Part shown: positions 1-6,466 of the stretch, piece by piece
Numbering within the stretch: position 1 is the stretch's first letter
Layout of the letters: each line of letters begins with the position of its first letter
Assembly (NCBI GenBank): GCA_039795615.1
Contig: JBDKLO010000093.1
Coordinates: 1 to 10,509, forward strand
DNA from: UBA6136 sp039795615
GTDB taxonomy: Bacteria; Pseudomonadota; Gammaproteobacteria; Methylococcales; Methylococcaceae
Length of the DNA stretch: 10,509 nt
Direction: 5' to 3'
The notes under the pieces: model-generated
The model's input: only the letters and a program-made list of their open reading frames with translations
Told to the model about the DNA's origin: nothing
The model's database searches: none
Translations under genes and position numbers: made by a program

Positions 1-316
1 GCCACAGGAGCCCCATGGACTCTTCGCAAAAACGGGACATCACTGAAGCAAAGGTCAGTAGCGCAAACACACCGATCAGCCGCAGGGCTTCCTTGGAAAA
101 TCCCGCGCGGTCGTGGTCTGCTATGGCGGTCATGAAGTCACGCCCCACGTAACTGTTGATGACGTTCAAGCCATTGATGGCCAGCATCAGGCTGATCAGT
201 CCGATGATCAGGAGTCGGGCCCTGGCCCCCATGCGGGGATCCACGGCCACGTGACGAATCATAATTTTGAGATGACCGACGGCTTCACGAATTTCAGTGA
301 TAGAGACGTGGCTCAT
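1..316 (-). CDS. ABC transporter permease/ATP-binding protein (SbmA/BacA-like membrane domain), N-terminal fragment
   Basis: An open frame runs from an ATG at 316 (reverse strand) to the window edge, giving 105 residues without a stop. The N-terminal ~33 residues are soluble. A membrane segment follows at about residues 34-50, then the conserved-looking stretch NVINSYVGRDFMTAI (51-65), then a second hydrophobic segment at about 80-93. This pattern matches the start of the ABC_membrane_2 (SbmA/BacA/YddA-type) family, fused permease-ATPases of roughly 550-600 residues that sit in the inner membrane. The ATPase half (Walker motifs) lies outside the window, so fusion and substrate cannot be verified. 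An AGAGGA stretch about 10 nt upstream is a possible ribosome binding site. The gene diverges from the MgtC-like gene. Family assignment is from memory of the family pattern; substrate is unknown. Confidence 0.72.
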   Translation of the reverse strand, partial: MSHVSITEIREAVGHLKIMIRHVAVDPRMGARARLLIIGLISLMLAINGLNVINSYVGRDFMTAIADHDRAGFSKEALRLIGVFALLTFASVMSRFCEESMGLLW

Positions 317-479
317 GGCTGCCGGATCCTCTGTTGGGCCGTGATGGATATTTTTGGAGACCTATCTTCAGTCCAGCAGAGGACTTTTGCAAACATTCTC
401 GTAAGGGCTTCTTTCATCGCGATATTCAGGGCGGCCGAATTCGCGATAATGAGTCTCATGCTTTGAGAGAGATCATGCC
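317..479. promoter_or_regulatory. Divergent intergenic region with direct repeat and palindrome
   Basis: These 163 bp separate the start of the ABC transporter (leftward) from the start of the MgtC-like gene (rightward), so promoters for both are expected here. Visible elements are an exact 8-bp direct repeat TCGCGATA at 417-424 and 441-448 (24 bp apart, each containing the palindrome TCGCGA), a palindrome ATGAGTCTCAT at 449-459, and a small hairpin AGTCC/GGACT at 370-385. A possible -10 box GATAAT (445-450) lacks a good -35 box. Operator function is inference only. Confidence 0.3.
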
Positions 480-1754
480 TTGGATGCCTTATTTGCCAGT
501 ATTCCCCCACCGCTTCGTGCGCTTGGTCTGACCCTTGGAATGAGCCTTTTGCTCGGTTTGGGGCTTCGTGAGTACTACCTTTTACGTCCACCCTCGATGC
601 GCTTGGGATCCACCCGAACGGTCGTCTTGGCCGCCCTTGCAGGCTTTGCACTCTGGGCTCTTGCGCCCGGAGGAATGGCCTACGCTGCGGGGCTTTTGGT
701 TCTTGGGAGCTGGATGTCCCTCTTTTATCGGCAGAAGCTGGCCCGCCAGGGCGCCGGGGTCTTGGGGATGCTGTTCATTCTCCTCGGCTATGCGCTGGGG
801 CCTTTGGCGCAGGTGGCACCCTCGTGGTTGGTTGTCTCGATCGGAATCTCCGCTCTCTTTGTTCTGAACTCGCGCGAGAAGCTGGTTTATCTGACGGAGC
901 ATATGGCCAGCCAGGAAGTGATTACGGTGGCCAAATTTCTGGTGCTCTCCGGGGTGATTCTGCCCTTGACGCCACGGGATCCGATTTCAGAGATCTTGCC
1001 CGTCTCGCCGCATGAAACCTGGCTGGCAGTCGTCGTGATTAGCAGTATTTCCTATGTCAGTTATTTGGCTCAAACGTATTTTTTTCGGGGGAAAGGCATC
1101 CTCCTGACGGGAGCGATCGGGGGGCTTTACTCGAGTACGGCGACGAGCCTTGTGATTGCCCGACAATCAAGCCATGCCGAAAGCGACTCGCGTTCCTATG
1201 CGGCGGCCATCATTTTGGCGACGGGAATGATGTATCTGAGACTTCTGATGCTGGTCGCGATCTTCGATCTTCAGGTCGGAATCCTTCTTGGGCCTTCATG
1301 TCTTGGGCTTTTTGCCCTTCTCATTGGGTTGGCCAGCTGGATTCACCGAAGACCTGAAAACTCCGTATCCGAAGCCCCTCCCATGGGGGGGCGAACCAAC
1401 CCGCTGGAGTTCGATGCCGCTGCCCTCTTTGCAGGGTCCTTTCTCGTGATTACGGCTTTGACGCATTACCTTCTGGGCGCCTATCCGGCGCATGGTCTTC
1501 AGGATATGGCCTTGATCTCGGGTTTGACAGATATCGACCCCTTTGTGATGGCGGTGGTCAACGGCCATCTTGAAAAGCCCAAGCTGGTCCTTGCCGCCGC
1601 GATTCTTTTGGCTGCGGGGAGTAACGGGATCATGAAGGGGGTTTATGTTGCCGCGCTGGGTTCCCCAGTGACGCGACGCATCGCTTCAAGCGTCCTTTGG
1701 GTGACGGCGGGCTTAACGTTGGGGCTGGCCTTTTGGCTTTTGTCGGGCGCCTGA
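480..1754 (+). CDS. MgtC/SapB-type membrane protein with DUF4010 domain
   Basis: A 424-residue polytopic inner-membrane protein. Residues ~1-140 resemble the MgtC/SapB domain: an N-terminal membrane helix, then RLGSTRTVVLAALAGF (41-56), a typical position for the R-x-x-RT signature. Residues ~165-420 resemble DUF4010: GGLYSSTATS (214-223), NPLEF (307-311), SGLTDIDP (347-354) and AAGSNGIMKG (378-387) look like its conserved motifs. About ten or more hydrophobic segments are visible. The combined architecture (COG3174-like) is common in bacteria but biochemically uncharacterised; a transport or membrane-homeostasis role is only a guess. The start is a TTG preceded by GAGAGA about 9 nt upstream. 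No ATG lies upstream in frame, and the first ATG (540) would remove the beginning of the first membrane helix. It ends about 80 bp before a convergent lipoprotein gene, with a hairpin between them. Confidence 0.8.
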   Translation: MDALFASIPPPLRALGLTLGMSLLLGLGLREYYLLRPPSMRLGSTRTVVLAALAGFALWALAPGGMAYAAGLLVLGSWMSLFYRQKLARQGAGVLGMLFILLGYALGPLAQVAPSWLVVSIGISALFVLNSREKLVYLTEHMASQEVITVAKFLVLSGVILPLTPRDPISEILPVSPHETWLAVVVISSISYVSYLAQTYFFRGKGILLTGAIGGLYSSTATSLVIARQSSHAESDSRSYAAAIILATGMMYLRLLMLVAIFDLQVGILLGPSCLGLFALLIGLASWIHRRPENSVSEAPPMGGRTNPLEFDAAALFAGSFLVITALTHYLLGAYPAHGLQDMALISGLTDIDPFVMAVVNGHLEKPKLVLAAAILLAAGSNGIMKGVYVAALGSPVTRRIASSVLWVTAGLTLGLAFWLLSGA

Positions 1755-1800
1755 GGAGAGGCCCATTCAGGATCAGATGACCGGCTTTAGGATGGGGAGT

Positions 1801-1826
1801 GGCCCGAGCCGATGGCTGCTCGGGCC
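1801..1826. terminator. GC-rich hairpin between convergent genes
   Basis: A 9-bp perfect stem GGCCCGAGC (1801-1809) and GCTCGGGCC (1818-1826) with an 8-nt loop. It lies 9 nt beyond the stop of the lipoprotein gene (reverse strand) and 46 nt after the MgtC-like gene, so it could end transcription from both sides. No run of T follows on either strand, so it is not a canonical intrinsic terminator. Confidence 0.5.
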
Positions 1827-1835
1827 GTTCTGAAG

Positions 1836-2486
1836 TCACTCGTGCTTCATGCCTTCCATGCTTCCTTCGGTTCCCGTTCCTCCAGCCCCGGGAGCACCGC
1901 TTCCTGACATGTCGTGACCACCGTGGCCGCCCCGGCTTACGCCGCCGGCACTCTGGCCTGCGCCCGATCCACCGCCGCCGGCACCGGCGCTAACACCCTG
2001 CCGCTGGCGAAGGCCAATGGCGCCCCCCGATGCCTTGGCGATGTTTTCTTCAGTCAGCCCGCCCAGAGCAAAGGCGGCATCCACCACGAGACTGGTGATG
2101 TCGGTCACATCCATCCGGTCGGCCAAAGGGCTGGTCACGACGGCGCGGACGACCTGGCTCACGCCACCGGCCGGAGGGGTAAAGACCAGCAGAATGGGAT
2201 AGGTCGTCCCGGCGGGGACCTTGATCGCGAAGTGATTGTTCTGACCTTCCAGCTGCTGGCTCAGGATGATTCGGTCATTCTTGTCCTTCACTTCCAGTTT
2301 TCCGGTGGACAGGGGGCCGTGAATATCGGAGAGGTAGCCTTCGATGAACGCTTCGGAACTCATCTGGCTCGCTGATTTTGAGCCACTGTCGCACCCGGTC
2401 ATCGCCAGAGTCAGCGAAAGGGCAAGGGCTAGCAGGCTGTGATTCAGGAGCGAGTCGCGCGGAGTTTTGAGTCTGAGGTTTGTCAT
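1836..2486 (-). CDS. Predicted lipoprotein with Gly/His/Met-rich C-terminal tail, function unknown
   Basis: A 216-residue protein. Residues 1-31 look like a lipoprotein signal peptide: basic N-terminus, hydrophobic core LLALALSLTLAM, and a lipobox-like MTGC with the lipidated cysteine at 32. Met at -3 is not the preferred Leu. Residues ~45-135 alternate short hydrophobic and polar stretches with Gly/Pro turns, which suggests a small beta-sandwich (carboxypeptidase-regulatory-like) fold. Residues ~162-216 are a low-complexity Gly/Ser/Ala tail carrying His and Met (GGHGGHDM at 186-193, MEGMKHE at the end), possibly flexible or metal-binding. The envelope is the likely location. I recognise no family. 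The start ATG has no clear Shine-Dalgarno sequence, but it is the only one giving the whole signal peptide. The neighbouring genes give no functional hint. Confidence 0.7.
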   Translation of the reverse strand: MTNLRLKTPRDSLLNHSLLALALSLTLAMTGCDSGSKSASQMSSEAFIEGYLSDIHGPLSTGKLEVKDKNDRIILSQQLEGQNNHFAIKVPAGTTYPILLVFTPPAGGVSQVVRAVVTSPLADRMDVTDITSLVVDAAFALGGLTEENIAKASGGAIGLRQRQGVSAGAGGGGSGAGQSAGGVSRGGHGGHDMSGSGAPGAGGTGTEGSMEGMKHE

Positions 2487-2725
2487 GGCGTTGCAACCGA
2501 AATGTGGAAGACTGAAAGCGAATACGAGGTTCGCCGATTCGAATCAAGGCGAGGGTCTTTACCCGGTCCTTCGTATGACGAATTTATAGCACAAGCATTC
2601 GATGGATGGCCTAGCGGTTGATAAGCCCTGATCGATCAAGGGAAATCAGCGAATACCGCTTGCCTGCCATCGCAATGAAAGGTCTAATCAGCCCCTGCGT
2701 TTTTCAATTCTTCCGGAGCTTGGCC
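2487..2725. promoter_or_regulatory. Divergent intergenic region with two palindromes
   Basis: The 239 bp between the lipoprotein start (leftward) and the cytochrome-like gene start (rightward) contain GATTCGAATC (2536-2545), flanked by CGCC (2532-2535) and GGCG (2548-2551), and TGATCGATCA (2629-2638), flanked by CCC (2626-2628) and GGG (2640-2642). A small hairpin GGGT-CTTT-ACCC lies at 2553-2564. These may be operators or RNA hairpins. I could not assign a convincing -35/-10 pair to either gene. The reading frame continues upstream of 2726 as far as 2618, but that stretch is not protein-like. Confidence 0.3.
2715..2718 (+). promoter_or_regulatory. Ribosome binding site deciding the cytochrome-like gene start
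   Basis: GGAG lies 7 nt before ATG 2726. It favours this start over the longer open frame beginning at 2618 and the ATG at 2675. Confidence 0.6.
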
Positions 2726-3478
2726 ATGATCCATCAAGTGATGACCCTCAGTAAGTTGCCTGCGTCCTATCGAATCCTCTTTACCGGATTTTTGCTGGTC
2801 GTGGGTGTCGGATTGCTGATGGCCGGTTTCCAGATCATGGAGACGCACGGAAAGGCGGATGGCAAGCCGGGTCTTTCGGTGGATGACATCGTCTACAGCT
2901 ACTACGGCAACCGCAGTGGCTCGAAGCTGGAATCCATGCTGAATGGTCAGATGGAGCCCATGGCGCCCGATGAGGTTCGGTTCAAGATCATTCAGTGGGC
3001 GCGCGATGAAGCCAGCCCCCTCGAATGGAATAAGGAAATTAAACCCCTCTTCGATCAGTACTGCGTCGCGTGCCATGGGCCGGGTGCAGCCATTCCGGAT
3101 TTCACCAAGTTCGAGAACGTCAAGAAGGTCGCCGAGGTGGATGAGGGCGCGAGCGTTGCGTCACTCACCCGCGTCTCGCACATTCACCTTTTCGGCATTT
3201 CCTTCATCTTCCTGTTTGTGGGCTGGATCTTCGCGATGGCGCAATATCCCTTGAAGTACAAGCTCATCCTGATCTCAACCCCCTTTGCCTTCCTGCTGCT
3301 CGACGTCCTTTCCTGGTGGTTGACCAAATACCATCCGGTATTTGCCTGGCTGACGATGATCGGTGGCCTGGGCTACAGCGTTGCTTCAACCATCATGATC
3401 TCAACGTCGTTGATCCAGATGTGGCTTCCTGAGCACCAGTGGCCTTCTCGTTGGATCAAACCCAACAAGAATTTCTGA
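2726..3478 (+). CDS. Membrane-anchored monohaem cytochrome c-like protein with C-terminal transmembrane bundle
   Basis: A 250-residue protein. A hydrophobic segment at ~16-35 should place the following ~115 residues in the periplasm. That region contains one c-type haem attachment motif, CVACH (113-117, haem cysteines 113 and 116, axial His117), in the local context QYCVACHGPG. Only about 35 residues then separate the motif from a C-terminal hydrophobic region with three predicted segments (~154-172, ~180-199, ~206-230), introduced by SHIHLFG (151-157). No Met occurs between the haem motif and the first C-terminal helix, so the usual distal Met ligand is not evident; His152 or His154 are candidates. 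A role in electron transfer at the inner membrane is inferred. The frame is open from 2618, but ATG 2726 is chosen because GGAG at 2715-2718 is ideally spaced (7 nt) and the protein then begins just before the first membrane segment. No oxidase or dehydrogenase gene is adjacent. Confidence 0.78.
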   Translation: MIHQVMTLSKLPASYRILFTGFLLVVGVGLLMAGFQIMETHGKADGKPGLSVDDIVYSYYGNRSGSKLESMLNGQMEPMAPDEVRFKIIQWARDEASPLEWNKEIKPLFDQYCVACHGPGAAIPDFTKFENVKKVAEVDEGASVASLTRVSHIHLFGISFIFLFVGWIFAMAQYPLKYKLILISTPFAFLLLDVLSWWLTKYHPVFAWLTMIGGLGYSVASTIMISTSLIQMWLPEHQWPSRWIKPNKNF

Positions 3479-3489
3479 TCGCACCGATT

Positions 3490-3513
3490 CCCAGGGACGT
3501 GAGCGTCCCTGGG
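3490..3513. terminator. Perfect 10-bp hairpin between convergent genes
   Basis: CCCAGGGACG (3490-3499), loop TGAG, CGTCCCTGGG (3504-3513). It lies 11 nt after the stop of the cytochrome-like gene and 6 nt beyond the stop of tldE on the other strand, so it is well placed as a bidirectional terminator. There is no U-tract on either side. Confidence 0.65.
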
Positions 3514-3519
3514 TCTCTC

Positions 3520-4872
3520 CTAGAGGGTGAACCGGAAATCCCGGATGAGCATGCCGGGAACCTGACTCCCACCCAGCGAACGTTCCTGATAGGTGTCCGT
3601 CTCCGGTAATCGGAGTGACTGGCGGGTGACGGCTTCAAGTTCCGATCCAAAAATACGGTAAAGGCTCTCGTCAAAGCGAAGGTCCTTGATGGGCGCAATG
3701 ATTTCTCCGTCTTCCACCCAGAAGCAGGCGTAACGGGTCATCCCGGTCAGACGAGCCGTTTTACGCTCACTCCAGTTGAGGTAATGAAGATTACCCAGAT
3801 AGATCCCTGTCCCGAGTCGCTTCAGCGCATCGGCAGGGTCAAGATCTCCTGTGAGGATTTCCGGTGACCTCAGACCCTCGCCGCTTGAAGCTCCGTTGGC
3901 GGTCAGCCCATATTCCTTGGCCGTTCGTTCATGAATCAGGAGGGTCCGCAGCTGGCCTTCTTCGATCAAAAGAAGCTCTTCCGGGGATACGGCTCCGGTT
4001 GCGGTGAATCGTGGACTGAGCCCAAGCTTGAAGTTTTCCTTGAGCGAAAAGAGGGGAGAGAGGCTCGATTCGCCACGGGCCAGCCCTTCAAGTGCGCATT
4101 CTCCCCGCTGGAAGGCCCCATGACTCACAGCGCCCCAGGACAGCATGCCAACGAGGGCTTCAACGGCCTGAGGCGCCAGAAACACCCGGTAGCTTCCTCG
4201 CGGCAAGTTCCGGTTGTTTCGGTTGAGAGCGGGCAGCTTCTCGCAACTTTCAGCAAGTGCGGCATGTAGCCCGTCTTCCTCGAATACATGGCCGGCATAA
4301 AGCCCTTTGACGGCCTTGTTCTCCCCATCGGCATTGATGGTGTAGATCGAGTGATCCAGAAAAAAACTCTCCGAACTAAAGCTTCTGAAGGTGCCTTTTG
4401 AATTGGCTGTCGCCCGGTACTGAACGCCGCCGGCATAAAGCCCCGCAAGATCGATAGTGCTGCTGGCTCTGAAAATGGCGTTGCTGAGGGTGCCGACCGA
4501 AGGCGTGGTCCCGGGGTGTGCTTCATGCCCCTCCCCATGATTCTTAAGTGGTGTCACGAAGGGGTCCTTGGGAAGCACCTGGGACTCTGCGCGGGCGTGG
4601 GCGATCAGTGCGGCGAGTTGTGCTTGATCGGCTGAGAAGGATCCCGACAGGTCGAATCCGAGAACCAGTCGTCGATCATCACGCCTGAAATCCAGCGTGA
4701 TCCTTTGTTGATCCACATGGGTGGCTTGACGAACATGGCCTTGGTTGAAGCGAACATAGTTCTGTTCTTCTCCAGAGAAGGAAAGGCCCAGATCCTCGTG
4801 ATCCGAGAGCATCGCGAAGGCAGATTGGGCCAGACGCCCGAAGTCGTCAATTCGGGATGACGCGGTACTCAT
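3520..4872 (-). CDS. tldE: TldE/PmbA-family protease subunit
   Basis: A 450-residue protein of the TldD/PmbA superfamily, near the usual length for TldE (E. coli PmbA is about 450). It lacks the HExxxH zinc motif carried by its partner, as expected for the non-catalytic subunit of the TldD-TldE heteromer. That complex degrades unfolded peptides and processes substrates such as microcin B17 leader peptide and CcdA in E. coli. The C-terminal half has the family pattern: GIYLGNLHYLNW, LTGMTRYACFWVEDGEI and PIKDLRF, close to the end. The start at ATG 4872 is chosen over an in-frame upstream start at 4911 because GGAGG sits about 6 nt upstream and the ATG overlaps the stop of tldD as ATGA. This implies translational coupling and roughly matched amounts of the two subunits. 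The natural substrate here is unknown. Confidence 0.88.
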   Translation of the reverse strand: MSTASSRIDDFGRLAQSAFAMLSDHEDLGLSFSGEEQNYVRFNQGHVRQATHVDQQRITLDFRRDDRRLVLGFDLSGSFSADQAQLAALIAHARAESQVLPKDPFVTPLKNHGEGHEAHPGTTPSVGTLSNAIFRASSTIDLAGLYAGGVQYRATANSKGTFRSFSSESFFLDHSIYTINADGENKAVKGLYAGHVFEEDGLHAALAESCEKLPALNRNNRNLPRGSYRVFLAPQAVEALVGMLSWGAVSHGAFQRGECALEGLARGESSLSPLFSLKENFKLGLSPRFTATGAVSPEELLLIEEGQLRTLLIHERTAKEYGLTANGASSGEGLRSPEILTGDLDPADALKRLGTGIYLGNLHYLNWSERKTARLTGMTRYACFWVEDGEIIAPIKDLRFDESLYRIFGSELEAVTRQSLRLPETDTYQERSLGGSQVPGMLIRDFRFTL

Positions 4873-6344
4873 CGGGCGCCTCCAAAGACTTCGATATTCT
4901 TGAACAGGCAAGTCGGTGACGCATGGCCCACCCGGATCATCTGGTTCGGTTCACCCTTGCCGCAATACGGGGTTCCATACATTCTGAAGGTGTCGGATTG
5001 ACCGACAGCGGCCAAGGAATGCCAGAAGGGCAGGGTGATGCCACGATAGTTCGGATTTTTGAGGACCCGTGTGAGTCGGCCTTCCTCGATCAACTGGGCG
5101 TACTCGCATCCAAACTGGAATTTGTTGCGGTAATCGTCAATCGACCAGGAGCGGTTGGATTGCATAAAGACGCCCCGTTCCACCTGACTGAGCATCGCTT
5201 CAAAAGAGCTGTTTCCCGGTTCGAGGTTGATATTGGCCATCCGATCGATGGGGGCGCGGTTCCAGCCAGAGGAACGAAAATTAGCGACGCCGGGGATGCC
5301 ACTGCGAGACTGACTCTCAAGCCCTCCCAGTCCCCGCATCAGAAGCCCTTCCCGAATCAAATATTCCCGTTTTGCAGGCGCCCCGCCATCGTCAAACGCG
5401 TAGCTTGCGAATTCGCCAGAAAGGCCGGGGTCGAAAACGACGTTCATCAGCGGGCTTCCGTACTGGAGTGAGCCGAAGTCTTCAGGTTTGACGAAACTCC
5501 AGCCCGCGTAGTTGCGCTCATCCCCGAGGATGCGGTCCAGTTCAAGCGGGTGGCCGATGGACTCATGAATCTGGAGCAACATCTGATCAGGGCTAAGGAT
5601 CAGATCCATGGTCTCGTCAGGGCAGTTCTCGGCTTGAAGAAGGGCCAGAGCCTCCTGACCGGTCCGCTCGCACTCATCAAGCAGTTCGTCCCAATTGAAG
5701 CTCTCAAGGCCCGATTGGAGGCACCGAGCGGTGGGTCCGTTAAGACTTCGCTGTTGGGTTTCGCTTCCCTCGGCTGCAATGGCCCCAAAATTCTGATAAC
5801 TCAGAAGATGCTGTTGACGAAGGTCGGCACCACTGCTGGTCACGTAGTGCGTGACCGATTCCACCAGCGTCGCTTCTGCAACTGCTGTGACTATAGCGTC
5901 TGAGACCTTGAGGCGTTGCGTAGCCTGGATGAGATGGCTGGTGAAATCCTCGAGACGAATCTGATCCAGGGGGATTCGTGAGGGCCCTTCGTGTCGGGCC
6001 ACCCCAGCGGATCGCTGCTGGATCGAAAGATCCGATCGTCTTTGCTTTGCCGTAGCCTGAGCTATTTCCGTCGCAATGCGAGCGGCTTGGTTAATGCCCT
6101 GAGGGGATAGATTGCTGGTCGCTGCATAGGCGATTTGGCCTCCTACCAAGGCTTCGATCATGACCCCCCGTGATTGGAGAACCTGGTTCGATTCCATGTG
6201 ACCGTTGCGGGCCGAACGGTGGTGGTGAGTCTCCGAGCTGAAGCGAAGACCGATCCAGTCGGCTTCGGTTTTGACGGTTTGGAGGGCCGAAATGGGATCA
6301 AACTCGCCCAGGGCGCAGTCGATACTCAATGAAGGAGAGGACAT
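4869..6344 (-). CDS. tldD: TldD-family zinc metalloprotease, catalytic subunit
   Basis: A 491-residue protein, near the usual ~480 of TldD. The zinc-protease motif HESIGH (HExxxH, 260-265) is intact: two zinc-ligand histidines and the catalytic Glu261. Near the C-terminus, PYCGKGEP places Cys461 where E. coli TldD has its third zinc ligand (the CGK context matches), so the subunit should be catalytically competent. It acts in the cytoplasm with TldE, encoded immediately downstream with a 4-bp ATGA overlap. ATG 6344 is preceded by CGGAGA about 11 nt upstream. The operon is probably tldD-tldE only: a strong hairpin separates it from the upstream L,D-transpeptidase gene, and another follows tldE. 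No RiPP precursor, toxin or antitoxin gene that could be a dedicated substrate is visible nearby. Confidence 0.9.
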   Translation of the reverse strand: MSSPSLSIDCALGEFDPISALQTVKTEADWIGLRFSSETHHHRSARNGHMESNQVLQSRGVMIEALVGGQIAYAATSNLSPQGINQAARIATEIAQATAKQRRSDLSIQQRSAGVARHEGPSRIPLDQIRLEDFTSHLIQATQRLKVSDAIVTAVAEATLVESVTHYVTSSGADLRQQHLLSYQNFGAIAAEGSETQQRSLNGPTARCLQSGLESFNWDELLDECERTGQEALALLQAENCPDETMDLILSPDQMLLQIHESIGHPLELDRILGDERNYAGWSFVKPEDFGSLQYGSPLMNVVFDPGLSGEFASYAFDDGGAPAKREYLIREGLLMRGLGGLESQSRSGIPGVANFRSSGWNRAPIDRMANINLEPGNSSFEAMLSQVERGVFMQSNRSWSIDDYRNKFQFGCEYAQLIEEGRLTRVLKNPNYRGITLPFWHSLAAVGQSDTFRMYGTPYCGKGEPNQMIRVGHASPTCLFKNIEVFGGAR

Positions 6345-6428
6345 GGATCAGGATCTCCGGGTAAGGTCTTCAAGGTAGGACCCTCATTTGGGCGGGAGGT
6401 TCGCCGACTCCATCGCCCCTTGCCGAAG

Positions 6429-6458
6429 CCGGGGAGGGGTGTCAAACCCTCTCCCCGG
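6429..6458. terminator. GC-rich hairpin after the L,D-transpeptidase gene
   Basis: CCGGGGAGGGG (6429-6439), 7-nt loop, CCCTCTCCCCGG (6447-6458), which forms an 11-bp stem with one bulged base. It begins 8 nt beyond the stop of the L,D-transpeptidase gene on the reverse strand, between it and tldD. The sequence beyond the stem has no T-run, so termination strength is uncertain. Confidence 0.5.
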
Positions 6459-6466
6459 AGTCTCCC

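Noticed and set aside
113..466. 117-residue open frame on the plus strand
   Set aside because: Overlaps antisense the ABC transporter N-terminus, which reads as a family-typical membrane protein, and runs into the intergenic region.
1914..2375. 153-residue open frame on the plus strand
   Set aside because: Antisense to the lipoprotein gene. The lipoprotein frame has a convincing signal peptide, while this frame reads the Gly-rich region as biased sequence.
2536..2545. GATTCGAATC as a tRNA T-loop remnant or phage attachment site
   Set aside because: It resembles the TTCGAAT of a tRNA T-arm, but no acceptor, anticodon or D-arm sequence surrounds it and there is no integrase or repeat partner in the window.
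4923..5471. 182-residue open frame on the plus strand
   Set aside because: Antisense to the 3' half of tldD, whose zinc motif and C-terminal Cys motif are intact. No motif or ribosome binding site supports it.
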